Positions 1-12,400 of a stretch of 64,000 nt of DNA are shown here, piece by piece. Location of the stretch: contig CM068315.1 of the NCBI GenBank assembly GCA_034766995.1, positions 19,516,510 to 19,580,509 of the forward strand, read 5' to 3'. Each line of letters opens with the position of its first letter. Position 1 is the first letter of the stretch. The stretch is from Acanthacorydalis orientalis. Its lineage: Eukaryota; Arthropoda; Insecta; Megaloptera; Corydalidae. A program made the translations under genes and the position numbers. Below the pieces are notes generated by a model. It was not told the origin of the DNA, did no database searches, and saw only the letters and a list, made by a program, of their open reading frames with translations.

Positions 1-640
1 TCTAATATTTTGCTTAAGCTGGTCAATAGTATTTGACTTGTTGATATAGACACGACCCTTAACATAGGCCCACAGAAAATAGTTGGCATCTGTCAGATCA
101 GATCTTGGTGGCCCATCAATGTCACTGTTTCTGGAAACTAATTGACCTGGAAACATCCTTTTTAACATTGTGATTGTGTATCGTACTTCGTGACATGTAG
201 CCTCATCTTGTTGAAAAAAACATGTTTTCCAACTCATTCATTTGATATAACAAAAAGTTGTTAATAGTGTCGCGGTACCTACCACTATTTACCATTACAA
301 CATTATCCGTATCATCTTCGAAAAAATAAGGTCCAATTACACCTCTTGGTCAAATTCCACACCACACTATCACTCTACGAGGATAAAGTAATCGTTCATG
401 AATTAACCTTCGATTTTCATTAACCCAATACTGGGAATTTTGCTCATTAACAAAACCACTGAGTCTAAATGGGTTTCACCACTCATAATGATTTTCTGAT
501 GAAAATTTAGATTATCATTCAATCAGCGTAGGATGAAATTACAGAAATTACGACGCCCAAAAACTCTCCATAACGAATTTCCCGCATCTACACTCATGAA
601 GTATCATGTAAGAACTGTCAAAATGACGGCAAATCAAAGT
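1..640 (-). pseudogene. DUF4817-family (Tc1/mariner-like) transposase, C-terminal DDE half, broken
   Basis: Read on the minus strand, conceptual translation gives the DDE half of the insect transposase family whose N-terminus is the DUF4817 HTH domain. Visible pieces are SGFVNEQNSQYWVNENRR, VIVWCGI, GVIGPYFFED, VNSGRYRDTINNFL, FQQDEATCH, FPGQLVSRNSDIDGPPRSDL and YFLWAYVKGRVY. In relatives these hold the second and third catalytic acids. Damage: an in-frame TGA after VWCGI, a frameshift in a T-run near position 225, and Asn where the third catalytic Asp is expected (before YFLW). The first catalytic motif (SDEAHF in relatives) is degraded to a Gly-Glu-Thr stretch. The element runs off the left edge. 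A second family member lies at 50.7-51.4 kb. Family assignment is from recognised motifs; it encodes no working enzyme. Confidence 0.8.
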
Positions 641-1179
641 GGCGCGGCTTAAATAGGTTGTAAAATCGTAAGTTGGTCACCTGTATTAACAGGTAGAGAA
701 CCACATCAATAACCAGCTACTGACAACATTTTACTTGAAAATACAATGTCAATTATGGCACTATTTTATATCAATATCGTACATATATTAAGATTTTCTA
801 TTTTAATATTTTTTTTTAAATATACGATCTTTATACTCGGGTGATTTAGACGTCAATCAGCATAAGTTAGTTTTCGTTACGTTATTTTTTTAACATTATA
901 AAAAACCATAAATATAAAATAATTTCACAATGGAAAAACAACAATATTGTTAATTAATTTTCTCATAAATAACATATAAAAACTCTAATTACATTTTATA
1001 AATTTTTCAAAAATAATGTAATACTTGCAATTTTCTTTAATTAAAGTAGAAAAGATAAAATAAAGTATATAGATATAACTGACTAACCCTAATTTCGAGT
1101 TCTACTTTTATTTATATCTTTCAAAAGTTTATTTATTATGTTTGGATTGAATCCGTTATTTATTGTTATATTTTTTACT
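641..1179. other. AT-rich stretch, no call
   Basis: AT-rich DNA with poly-A/T runs and no open frame or repeat I can identify. The first ~150 bp may belong to the transposon to the left, but I could not align them. Confidence 0.5.
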
Positions 1180-2040
1180 GTATCAATTTTTCTTTTTTAA
1201 TTTACCTTGTTAAGTGGTAGATTTATTTCTCGATTTAACATAGGTTCAAAAAATGTTGTTTTGATTTTTAGAATAATTCAATGAGTTACTTGATTATTAA
1301 GTCGGTATATATTTTATTTCATTTTTTATCTTTTGTTATTTTTCAGTTCAGGAAGTTTATTAAATTAATCACTTCTTCTAACGTCAACTTTATTTTAACA
1401 TAAACGGAACTTGCATATTTTATTACATCTTCTTTATTATAATTGTTATTAGACAGAAAGTATCATCACCATAACGATACAATTTAATTAATTTATCAGT
1501 ATTTTTCAGTTTTTTTATTATTGATTGCTCTGAAGACTTTTGAAGATATATTCCGATATTATAAGGAATAAACGTGATATCATAGCTAGATCTGTCATTT
1601 TGGATCTAGATCTGTCACTATTACTGAATTTCAAATAACTGATTTAACCTATTTATTATACTTATGGTTTTTTATGGAGATATTATTATACATGTTTGTT
1701 ATGTCGAGCGAAATTAATTTTACATTAATTTTTTGATCATTTAGTTTTTTCGTTAATTCGTAAATATTTTTAACTGTGTTCATTTTCGAGTTTAATAATT
1801 TGAGTTTTGTTATGAATTATATAAATTTTGTATAATGGTGCATCTGTCTAATTGGTTAATAGTCTTATAAGAATATTACTTTTATGCACTTTGGGTAGTT
1901 CAGTTAGTACATGAGATTTAGGAGTGTTGTTAATTAATTTGCATCTGGAATCAGCATGGTATAATTGAGTGTATTTTAGATTCTTCTCAATTTCTTTTTG
2001 ATATTTAGTAGTTAAATCTATTTTCATTTTTTTTTTCAAA
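1180..2040 (-). pseudogene. Penelope-like element reverse transcriptase remnant
   Basis: Minus-strand translation in shifting frames recovers, in the right order, the landmarks of Penelope-like (PLE) RT: a LPKVHK motif (about 1870-1900) matching the PLE LPKIHKP box, LISLDITNMYNNI (about 1690-1730) matching the LVSFDVTSLFTNI box with its first catalytic Asp, LYRYGDDTFCL (about 1450-1480) as the YxDD active site, INFL followed by KITKDK (about 1330-1365), and FEPMLNREINLPLNK (about 1220-1265) matching the SxIxRxxxxPL region. Many stops and frame changes separate the blocks, so the copy is old and dead. No GIY-YIG endonuclease segment is seen. PLEs are single-ORF retroelements; this is a partial coding remnant. 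Confidence 0.65.
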
Positions 2041-2182
2041 TTCCTTTGTTTTATTTATATATTTATTTCCATTCATTATTATCATAGTGTTCGTTTGATA
2101 CTTATTATGTCATTGACTTTTAGTCTGTGTTCTGTTCCTATTTAACGGCAGGCATAAAGAGTACATTAATTATGGTTATAAT

Positions 2183-2330
2183 AATGGACAATTATCAATA
2201 AATTTAATTTCGTACATTTTTTATCATACAATAAATCGTATTTAAAATTGAGGTTAGTTCTAAAACACATGTTTGACAGTTAAAACGATGTTTAAAACGT
2301 TACTCTAACAAAAAACAAGAGTAAGTTCAG
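2183..2330. repeat. Left arm of 2.7-kb-spaced inverted repeat
   Basis: About 145 bp whose reverse complement reappears at 4790-4925 with high similarity (shared blocks include tttaatttcgtacatttttt and gttaaaacgatgtttaaaac). It is followed by repeats of a unit containing aagttcagagtacatat at 2386-2411 and 2437-2460. It could be the inverted end of a ~2.7-kb element or two separate MITE copies in opposite orientation. Confidence 0.7.
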
Positions 2331-2470
2331 AGTAAAAAATCTTCTGTTCCGAACTTAATCTAAATTGTTTGATGAAAATTCCAAATAAGTTCAGAGTACA
2401 TATCGAACAGAAAAGTGTAAAATTCTTATTCCGAATGAATTCAGAGTACATATTGAACAGATCTATTGTA

Positions 2471-3800
2471 AGCTGAGTGTTTTTGCAGTGTATTACGTAT
2501 ACAGTGTATGTATCTATGAAGAATAGTTTTAGTTATCACAAGCAAATAATTTCATTCTTAGAATAGAATCTATGAAGATTGATGAATAAAGATTAAAATA
2601 TTTAATTTAATTACGTTATGTTTACTCAATTTATATACCGCATTACCTTCTCATAATTCTAATATCCTAAAACTTATTCATATTAAGAAAAATTAACAGT
2701 TTGGATAATTAAAAAATAATGATAAGAAGCTTTACTTCCAACGAGTGAGAGTTCCACGCAATATTTTTTATTCTTTTACTATTTGCATTATGCATATTTC
2801 CGTGAATTCAGAATTTCACATACTTTTGTCTAATTGCGTACCTCTAATACATCAGTAAAGATAACGAATCATATTTTATTTATCTTTACGAGTTTCTCAA
2901 AAATACTCTTGAACTTACGGGTTGACTGTTATAATGCGATTTTTTTTATTATCTTTTTCTATAGTACGAGTTACAAATTCGTCTTCTAATAAGTATTGAT
3001 GACATAATAGTTCCTTGAACGAACAACATACTAAATTTATTTATAAAATTCATGTAAAAAAAATAAATAAAAAATAACTACTATCTGAAGTCAGAACAGA
3101 AACATCATAACAATCAATTACTGTATCAATTATGTTTCATATCTTATCAATGCATCGATTACAATATATAAAAGCTCAATAATACCATAATTTTATAATA
3201 AATATGAAAAAAGCATACGATAAAACTACGTATCTATTTTTCTCTAAATATATTGCTTTAAAAAAAGGCATATTTATAAGCAACGTGTGTCTCTGTTCAA
3301 TATCTAATAAATATTTTACTGTTTGAAAGTCGGAGTACTTAGTCATTCATGAAAGTAATAGTTTATATCCTTTTGGCATTTGACATCAAGCATATGTATT
3401 AATTAAATAAATAAAACGTTTTGAAAAAATACTAAAAAGTTTTAAATTAAATAATGTAATTTATTATAGCTGTAGCTCAGCTTACCAAATGAGTTTTTGA
3501 ATACAGCAATTATCAATTTTGTCTATATATTTCCCTCATTTAATTTTTTGTAAAAAAAGTATTTTTGTTATAAATTGTATTTTAGTTTATAAGGGAGTAA
3601 TAATTCAAAAACAAACATGACAAAAACCAAATAACGATAACAGTTCTGACACTGGTTATATTCACTTTCATTAAATTCTTTTTTTACGTTACAAACCACA
3701 CCAAATGTATACGAATCTATTCAGCCTTCTACAGTATGCTAAACAGTAAAGAATAGCACGTGTGTGTGCGTATGTACATAGGGGAGTATATGCATATATA
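2471..3800. other. AT-rich spacer, no call
   Basis: No coding, RNA or repeat signal that I can support. It lies inside the two inverted-repeat arms at 2183-2330 and 4790-4925, so it could be internal sequence of a non-autonomous element. Confidence 0.5.
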
Positions 3801-3802
3801 TA

Positions 3803-4125
3803 TTAGGTTGGTACGAAAATAATTGCGGTTGTTGTTATCTGAGTTTTGGCCTTAATTTTTTTCAATCAAAGTATTATTTCATCGTGTTCATGTTAATATT
3901 ATTTTAAAGTGCATTTTTCAGTCTGTATCTTGGTAATATCGGCTTTGGTTTTATTATTAATTTTACTTCAAACTGGGCTATTGAACTAAAAATAGAAAAG
4001 AAGCAAATAAGAAAAAAAAAATTATATAAGTTTAAAACATGTGGGAAAGCAGCAGAAACTGTTCGTAAACTAAACGATGCTTTTGGTGTGGGTACTGTCA
4101 ACACATTGCGTACCAAAAATCAAAA
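3803..4125 (+). mobile_element. Mariner 5' end fragment (HTH-derivative family)
   Basis: Starts after TA at 3801-3802 with the mariner terminal repeat ttaggttggtacgaaaataa, followed by the ~165-bp 5' leader shared with the copies at 20.6 and 22.2 kb. It then reads KKQIR, KAAETVRKLNDAFGVGTVN, the start of the transposase HTH (HTH_48) domain. Similarity ends near 4125, so the HTH second half and the 3' end are missing. Confidence 0.8.
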
Positions 4126-4129
4126 TCAA

Positions 4130-4789
4130 AAATAATTTTATTGTGACGATTTTTACACATTACAACGCCGTATTAACTGTGCGTTGGATGGAAATTGGGG
4201 TTTGGCCCGGGGTGTTAGCCGAGGTTTTTAAACCAGTTTTGACAGAAGAATTGTGTTTCAGGAAATGGGCATAGTGGATGGTTTGAAGTGATGGAGTCCG
4301 GAAAAAATTTTCAAAAAACCGGAAGCGTACCAGAAACGAGAAATCTCGTTTTTATATAAATACGCTGCAAGACCGGAAGAAAAAGAGGTAAATCAAAGAA
4401 TGACTGTTTCAATTTTTTTACTTAGCTATATGTTATACATTGATTTGCGTTGTTTTGACTTACGTCGGCCAAAAATTGAGACATATTATAAATATTTTGA
4501 AATTATCTAAAATATCATTTCATTTAACAACACCTATCAAAGTATACACAGTTTGCAGATCGCACGAGAAAAGAAGCGAAACTCGCTATATTTGCACATT
4601 TTGCACTGTGGGTCTACATAAAGGAACATGCTTTACTAATTACCATATAATTAAAAAATATTAAAAATTATTGTAATTGATTATTTCTAGAAAATATATT
4701 AAATAACCATAATTTTTTTTTTTGCAAATACTGGTATAACGTGATCTAGTTCAAATCGTCGGTTATACAGCATAGTTTTCTGAAATTAG
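4130..4789. other. No call; GC-richer core near 4190-4380
   Basis: The segment about 4190-4380 is less AT-rich than its surroundings and contains ccggaaaaaattttcaaaaa. A similar stretch occurs in reverse complement near 26010-26060, suggesting a shared unidentified repeat. No coding call. Confidence 0.35.
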
Positions 4790-4925
4790 TCTTGCTTTTT
4801 GTTAGAGCAACGTTTTAAACATCGTTTTAACTGTCAAAAATATCTTTTGGAGGCAACCTCAATTTTGAATACAATCTATTGTGTGATAAAAAATGTACGA
4901 AATTAAATTTAATGATAATTATCCA
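4790..4925. repeat. Right arm of 2.7-kb-spaced inverted repeat
   Basis: Reverse complement of 2183-2330. Another copy of the aagttcagagtacatatcga unit follows at 5085-5110 in the same direction as those beside the left arm. Around 5015-5055 a small hairpin pairs cttactct with agagtaag. Confidence 0.7.
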
Positions 4926-5410
4926 ACATTAATTGACGAATCTACTCAAATATATCAATTTGAACGTAGTATACAATTAAAATGTTGACAGTAATCATAT
5001 GACTGACTTCAAACTTACTCTAAGTTGTTCGATAAACACTAGTTCAGAGTAAGCAAGTCATAGTAAAGTTATAAAACTGAAAATAAGTTCAGAGTACATA
5101 TCGAACAGATCTAATGTTCGTCAATTAGATTTGAATGTAATTCTCAGAATACATCTTTTATCTTCACATAACTCTGCCTATATTCTCAACAATTGTTTTT
5201 TTTTTGTAAAATAATATTTAAAAAATGAATGATATAATTAATAAATATTATAAAATGTTAAAAAAAAAAAATATGAACCTTCAACATGTATCATAAAATA
5301 AAATAAACTACATATCAGGATGCAACTGGCTAATGTTACTCAAGCAAGTGATTCAGTCTACAATTGTCACGCTTCCTCTATAGTATCAATTCTTTAACTG
5401 TACCCAACTG

Positions 5411-5427
5411 CTTACTACTGCACCCTC

Positions 5428-5507
<80 letters not shown>

Positions 5508-5522
5508 GAGGGTGATGTAGTA

Positions 5523-5595
<73 letters not shown>
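5411..5595. repeat. Two (TA)n arrays around a short inverted repeat
   Basis: A pure (TA)37 array at 5431-5504 is bracketed by an imperfect 20-bp inverted repeat (5411-5430 versus 5505-5524, 16 of 20 matching, core caccctctac). A second (TA)n array follows at 5529-5595. Confidence 0.85.
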
Positions 5596-5597
<2 letters not shown>

Positions 5598-5747
5598 GCT
5601 TTCTATTCTATTAAATAACTATATGTACTGTTTAATGGCAATACTCTTAAAAAAATTACAGCACACAGAATGCAGCTATATATCTAACTAATCACGCCAT
5701 AATATATTATTACTTTTTTATATACACATACACATACATATATATAC

Positions 5748-5784
<37 letters not shown>

Positions 5785-5785
5785 C

Positions 5786-5850
<65 letters not shown>

Positions 5851-5970
5851 TCCTATTCTATTAAATAACATATGTACTGTTAAATGACAATACTCTTAAA
5901 AAAATTACAGCACACAGAATGCAGCTATACATCTAACTAACCCACGCCATAATATATTATTACTTTTTTT
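5596..5970. repeat. Direct duplication of a ~125-bp unit around a (TA)n array
   Basis: The unit at about 5596-5720 (ctattctattaaataac ... cacagaatgcagctata ... cgccataatatattattact) recurs at 5850-5970 with few differences. The copies are separated by (TA)n and (CATA)n at 5720-5846, consistent with unequal exchange or slippage anchored in the (TA)n arrays. Confidence 0.8.
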
Positions 5971-8814
5971 AACCATTGCGTTGTTAGGATTTACTGTTTT
6001 TTTATATATATCTAAACAGAATATGTATAAAACCATATTCTATTTAGTATTCCATAATGACTGAACGTTATACATGTACATGAATAAATAATAGGCGAAT
6101 GTAACAGTCGACCAAATATCAACTGTTGCATCAACAAATTACATGAAAAAATCGATCACTTGAAAATAATTGTAAGAGAGAAACAAATGTATAAATATTT
6201 TCTTCTTTATGAGTGTTAAATTAATTCAGTATATCATCTACTGACGTGTATATGTTTGTCATCATCCATACAGATTAATTTTATTCTGAAAAAAAAACTG
6301 TATGGTATTTAAAAATTTAACAGATTTGTTCTTAAAGTCAGTTGCAACTGTCAGATTGGAGATTCGATATCAGATAAATGTATTATAAATTCGTGAACAT
6401 ATGCACTCCGATGTCAAAGTTGAATTAATAAAAATGACTATTGATAAATTAGATGATTTTTTCGTTTACGACGACTATTTTGTATAAATTTATTACAAAT
6501 GGTTATAACGCTAGTACATCTAAATGTAAAAATATCAATTTCAATGCCAATTTCAGTTTGAAAGGAAAAAAATTTAAATGATGCTATTTATTGATAAAGA
6601 TTAATAAGTGATATTAAAATATGAATTTAAAACGTAAAAATGTATTATATTTATGAAAAATATGAATATTTAGTCACAGTAACTCAAATTTATAAAAATA
6701 TATTTCACAATGTTAAACGTATTAGCAGTAAAAATTTTGAAGTCATGATCATAAGTTGCTAGATTTGCTCATTGTAGAAAAAATATTTAAAAGATAATAC
6801 AAAAAAGAGTAAGAGAAAAAATGAGTGCATTGATGCCTTATACAGATCTTTTTGCTTTTACCAGTTATCTGAATCAGTTGTCACATCTTCAGAGCTTCAC
6901 ATCAAACTGTGAAACAGGCGTAATTTCGATGAATTATAATTAATTTCTTTAAAAAGATATAGAATCTTAATAAAAATTTTACTTAAATGTTTCTCTGATT
7001 ATAAATTACATACTTAATTCTTTTACAAACTGCTATGATTTCGAAAATGTGACGTTTTCCTCTAAAAGCATGCATAAAAAATGTGTGGTAGTTCACAGAA
7101 TCCGCACGTTAGAAGTGAAACTTTTTTTGTTTGGTAGCAGCATTATGACTTAAATTTACTAGATTTATTTTTTTTTTCATAATTGAAAGGTGCATAGAGA
7201 TGTGTCGCTAAAAAGTTAATTAAATTAAAAGAATTCATTTATAAAATTTAAGAAAGCAATTTTATATTGTCAAAGTATGTTTTATGTATTCAATTTACAT
7301 ATTTTCGTTATTATTACTTTTTACGTCATTGTCATTTCGTTCATTATCAGTTACAGCATTTACAGAATTCTCTAAAAATCAAACAATAGCTTTGTGATAC
7401 TTGAAATAAGTTAAAAATGACTTCGATTCTCCTTTATCAAGGTATCTTTGAAAGGAGGCATCGATAGTAGTTCCATATCATGTCGTCGGTTCGTTTGTGC
7501 GTTATGCGTCACTTTCGTTGCGAATGAAATTGCAGTTCGGGTTCGTGGCGCACAACAATTTAAGAAGTTTCATCTCAGAATATTGAAAATTCAAACTGAC
7601 ATTTAAAAGTCTTCATATCATATTATATATTAATGGAAAAACTTTTATACATAAATATGTCAATATTTTTGGTTATATATAATAAATTTTATTTATAATT
7701 TATTACATCACTATGGAATTCGTACAAAAAGTGATGTGTTATATTTAACTCATGTATATTTTTTATTGTTTTTACAAAAAGAAATATTAATGAAGTTAAT
7801 TTCCAAAATGTATAGATAACTTGCAGTCTATTCTAATGGAAAGCTTAAATCTTCATTTTGTTAAAAGAATGAATTCGGCATCCTCTATTAAACATATCAT
7901 GTTGATGATTTTTAATATTTTATTGGTTCAGTTAAATTCTTTGGCGTGCAAAAATTCTTAAGATAATAAAAATTGAAAAAATATTTTTCATAAAACTTTA
8001 AAGTTCCTGCTAGCTAATAAATTCGGTTATAACGGCCAAATGAAAAGCTACAACGAGTTAGAAATAAAAAATGTTTTTTTTTACAAGAACATGTGAAATT
8101 TTACCAATCACAGCACATAAATTTCCTAAATTGCATTTATCAATTGTATTTACATATAATGAAACAGAAATTGTGCCAATAAGTGTTTTCAATTTTATCT
8201 AAGTTTAAAATAGTACTTGCCTAACAGTAATTTTTTATGATTCATCATATTTACAATATTGATTCGGATTGGCGTCAAAATACAAAATTTCTTTGAAGCA
8301 CCATAAAGACCAAAGAAGTAAAAATGTGGCAACAAGCATAGCCCCACAATTAGAACGAATACACTGAGGAAACTGAAAAAGTTCATTACACCAAAAGTTT
8401 TATTTACTGATTCGAAATACGTGAGAATTTAATGTTTGGAAAATAATAAACACATAGCCAGCGTCACACAAATTGTCATGGACGACTAGTTTCAATAGCG
8501 AGGAGGGGGGCATCTAAGATTATTAGTGAATAATGTCGAAAATAACAGAAAGATACATGACAATGTCAAGTATATTTAATTTTATTTTCTAAATTCTTCA
8601 TATGTATTAACGGGATAAACTAATTTTCTGATCAATGCAAATTTATTTCTGAATTGATGAATTTAATGTTCAGTTCAAACCAATAAATAGTAAGATAGAC
8701 ACAAAATTGACTTTGACTGACTTCAACTATTCTATTACAATTTTGGTAAAAATTAAACACATAATATTTAAAAAGCTACTTATTGTATTTGTTATTTTTT
8801 ATATACATATTAAT
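5971..8814. other. AT-rich stretch, no call
   Basis: Nearly 3 kb with no recognisable gene, RNA or transposon end. The short minus-strand open frame at 8195-8386 is hydrophobic but matches no family I know and lacks a convincing splice context. A slightly GC-richer patch at 7470-7560 is unexplained. Confidence 0.5.
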
Positions 8815-9440
8815 TCTTCTTAAAAACAACTTTTATCTTATAAATCTCTTAATATTAAAAACTAGTCTACATATAAAATTCATTGCAGTTAGAAATTTCT
8901 TCGAAAATAATTCTTTTAAAATACAATTTCTTGAAATTATAGTTGTTTGATTTGTTTGATTTGTTTCATTTATATGGAATAAATTTCAAATCGGATCTGA
9001 TTTGATCTAATCTGGTTTGGTTTGATCGAATCTAGTAACATCTAGATTAACCTGGTTAGATCTTGTTAACATAAGTTGGGAAATCAGCTTCAGTCTGATT
9101 CTTAAAATCACATTTTATCTTATCTGTAACTTAACATTAACACAAGTTGTAAATAAAACTCACTGTAGCCGGATAATTCTTCAAAAACAATTCTTTTAAA
9201 ATACTATTTTTCATTTTTTTTTTTCAATTTGTATGAAATTAATTTTAAATATTCTCTGATTTGGTTACATTAGTATGGTCAAGTCCAGTTATGTATAAAT
9301 AAATCTGGTTGAGTAGGTAAAGGGAGGATTTATTAAGTTGGGTTGTATCTGACTGAGACAGATGAGATCAGGTTGGATCTGATTAAGTCACGTTGGTTTT
9401 GTTTTCAACACAACAGATCAGAACAGGTTACTTAAGATCA
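8815..9440. repeat. Diverged tandem duplication with ctgatt-rich satellite-like DNA
   Basis: A unit at about 8815-9020 (atcttataaatctctt, aattcttttaaaata, followed by gatctgatttgatctaatct) is repeated in diverged form at about 9095-9265, period roughly 285 bp. Between and after the copies are many variants of tctgatt/gatctggtt, up to 9440. No coding. Confidence 0.6.
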
Positions 9441-9858
9441 AAGCTCTGTCGAAAACATACACTTTTAAAGAATTGTATTTCCAAATAGTAATATTATCAA
9501 AAAATTATATTTTCTTCAAAGATAATTTATATAATTCTCATCCAAATATGTCACCTCTGTCATATAAATTTTTTTCGCATTTAATTTTTGACTAAAAATC
9601 AATTCATATTTAATGTTTTTAACATTTTCTTTTATGTACGACGCAAATTTCAGCCTTCATATAAACTCATCTAAACAATGAACTAGTTTCGCATTTATTA
9701 ATTCATCTTTCTTAAACAACTGTATATATGAATAAAATATTTTGAGGATAATGACTTCATTATATTCGTTGTCATTTAAAATGACGCAATTAAGAGACTA
9801 CTAAATAGTGACCATTCTAATTTCACCTCTATATGAACGTCATGTTATTTTGTGAAAT

Positions 9859-9908
<50 letters not shown>

Positions 9909-10289
9909 CATATACATACATATACATACATATACATACATACATATAAATATATTTAGTAAGTTTCTCTTTAATTCTGTTCATTCCATAGCAATAAAAG
10001 TAAAAAATATATAATAAAGAGCATTCTTATCTAAATACTTGACATGTTTGATAGTACCGAAAGTAAAATACTATTAATTTTATGCTATTAAATTATTATA
10101 CTAACTATATAATTTAATTATACATTTCTAGATAATATTTTTTATCTTTTGGTATTTAAATTTTCAAAAAATTCCGTACGTACATTTATTTTAATCGAAT
10201 GGATAATACAATTTTATCAATTTACTATTAAATGTTTTAGTACGTAAAAAAATATAATTTAAAAAAAAATCAACTACTACAGGTATGTA
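9441..10289. repeat. AT-rich spacer with compound microsatellite
   Basis: The only feature is a compound (CA)n-(TA)n-(CATA)n microsatellite at about 9861-9955. The remainder is AT-rich without signals. Confidence 0.7.
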
Positions 10290-10440
10290 TTTAAACTTTC
10301 ACAAATAAATTATTTTCTCGCTTCACAAATTGCAAGAACAATTTTGATCAAAATTATTCAATAACTATAGATCATTTTTATTGTGGAATTTGTGCATTTC
10401 GATAACGATGCTAACGCGTTCTCAGAGCTCTAAAATACAC
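10290..10440. repeat. One arm of an interspersed inverted-repeat MITE-like family
   Basis: Contains the family signature: cacaaataaattattttctc, then ttttgatcaaaattattcaa, then gtgcatttcgataacgatgc. Diverged relatives occur at 13440-13610, 19171-19645, 21155-21300, 29455-29670, 56302-56440 and 59150-59285. Some copies have two opposed arms. Confidence 0.55.
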
Positions 10441-10536
10441 AAAAATCTAATCCTATAATATAATGGCGGTATATGCTACCCTATAAAAATAACTAGGTTT
10501 TCTATGTCTTGTAAATTGAGGGTGATGGTCTGTATA

Positions 10537-11829
10537 TTAGGTTGGTGCAGAAATAATTGCAGTTTTTATCATTTTAAGTTTGGCGCCAATTTTTTTTAGT
10601 TACCGTTACCTTTTGTTATAGTCATGTGATATATGATTGTAAACTATGAAATTAGCACTACTGATTTCAGCTGATGTCTATTGTTTTCATTCTTTAGTAT
10701 CGTTGGATATAACCTCTAAAACGTTATTACTTAGTCATGAAAAAATCAAATTCGCACGATTTTGTTGTATAAGCTTAAATTGGGAGGTACCGCAACAAAA
10801 ACTGTACGAAATATCAAATTTATTTTTGGTGAAGAGTCAATTAGTGAATGTACAACTCAACATTGATTCGAAAAAATTCGTAATGAAAACGAAAGCCTTG
10901 ATGATGAGGAGAGTCGTGGACATCCTTCAGTTACAGACAATAATAATTTAAGAACCATTATTGAAGCGGTATAACGTAAAACAACTCGAGAGGTGGCAGA
11001 AAAACTCACTATTCATCAAGCAACAGTTGTTCGACATTTGAGCCTAATCAGAAAAACAAAAAAGTTGGATAAATGGGTGCCATATAAGCTAAACGAACAT
11101 CAAGCAATTCAGCGATACGAAATCTGCTCTGCGATTCCTTTGCGTAATAAAAATGATTCATTTCTTGATCGCATTGTTATATGTGATGAAAAGTGGATTC
11201 TCTACAATAATCGGAAACGTTCATCACAGTAGCTAGTGCGAGAAGAAGTACCAAACAGTTTCCTAAACCGAAACTTCATGAAAAAAAAGATTATGGACAC
11301 TGTCTAGGAGTCAGCAAGTGGCATCATTCACTACAACTTTTTAAATCCTGGCGAAACACTAACAGCAAAAAAAATATATTCAGGAAACTGAAAAAATGCA
11401 TGAAAAGTTGTATCGTTTACGACCACCATTAGTCAATCGAAGAGGACCAATTCTTCTTCATGACAACGCCCGATCACACGTCTCACAAACGACTAAAAAA
11501 ATAAATAAACTGAATTATGAAATCCTACCTCACCCACCTTATCCTCCGGACCTATCTCCGACAGATTATCATTTTTTTAAACATTTGAGTAATTTCTTAC
11601 AAGAGAAGATTTTCAAAGATCAAGCATCAGCTCAAAGCGCTTTCGATGAATTCGTTAATTCCAGAACTCCAGAGTTCTATCTTGTAAGAATAAACAAACT
11701 TGTTTTCCATTAGAAGAAATGTGTGCAGGCCAATAGTCTTTATTTTGATTAATAAATATAATTTTTAACTGATATATCCGCTTTTATACTCGATACGTAA
11801 AAACCACAATTACTTTTGCACCAACCTAA
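10537..11829 (+). mobile_element. Full-length mariner element, 1293 bp
   Basis: Bounded by TA at 10535-10536 and 11830-11831. The ends are inverted copies: left begins ttaggttggtgcagaaataa; the right end read inward begins ttaggttggtgcaaaagtaa. Length and ends are typical of DD34D mariners of the cecropia/Hsmar1-like type. It contains one transposase pseudogene. Confidence 0.92.
10743..11711 (+). pseudogene. Mariner transposase, multiply interrupted
   Basis: From about 10743 one frame reads NQIRTILLYKLKLGGTATKT (HTH_48 domain), then a TGA in place of the second Trp of the WWF motif, NESLDDEESRGHP, a TAA, TTREVAEKLTIHQATVVRHL (second HTH), KKLDKWVPYKLNE, CDEKWILYNN (first catalytic Asp), a TAG, another TAG, IIHYNFLNPGET, then a +1 frameshift near 11375. 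The last part (11396-11711) is open: LRPPLVNRRGPILLHDNA (second Asp) and PPDLSPTDYHFFKH (third Asp). The second and third Asp are 33 residues apart, not the usual 34, implying a one-codon deletion. The start ATG is not clear. All catalytic acids survive but the gene cannot give a full protein. Relatives cut and paste at TA. Confidence 0.9.
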
Positions 11830-12205
11830 TAGATAATCTATTCAGGTGCTTGTAATGGAGGATTAAAAGCAAAAAATTACAAACATTGTTTTCGCAAATT
11901 AATTTTTCATTCTCCTCACAAACTATATTATTTTTTTTATATTTTTCGAAAATTTTATATCATAAAATGATTTCAAATTAATAAAATTTAATTAACAGCA
12001 GGTGTAGAAGCCAAATTTGTTTATAATGTATTCTGTGTTCACTATGATACGTGACAGTTATTCACACATAATACAAATAATAATTATTATTTTATTCCTG
12101 TAATTAATTTCTTTGGAGTTCAGTCATTTTACAGATATGTATGAATTACAGAATATTTCTTAAAAATACGAATTAGGCCTATTTTCAATAATACAGTTTA
12201 ACAGA

Positions 12206-12210
<5 letters not shown>
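11830..12210. other. AT-rich spacer, no call
   Basis: No signal seen between the mariner end and the next (TA)n array. Confidence 0.5.
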
Positions 12211-12275
<65 letters not shown>

Positions 12276-12353
12276 ATATATATGGGGGTGTATATGTGGG
12301 GTGTATATATGGGGGGTATATGTGGGGGGTATATGTGGGGTGTATATGTGGGG

Positions 12354-12400
<47 letters not shown>

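Noticed and set aside
4190..4390. Possible LTR or gag fragment sharing ccggaaaaaattttcaaaaa with 26010-26060
   Set aside because: Similarity is short and no boundaries, TG...CA ends or coding motifs could be shown.
5364..5618. Long open frames made of Ile-Tyr repeats across (TA)n arrays (also at 12210-12570, 24183-24365, 30737-31045, 36499-36879, 38406-38606)
   Set aside because: TA dinucleotide repeats translate as (IY)n without stops in all frames; not genes.
8195..8386. Hydrophobic minus-strand open frame as a second exon of the 14.2-kb gene
   Set aside because: Splice phase does not fit the phase-1 donor at 14188 and a stop follows in the required frame.
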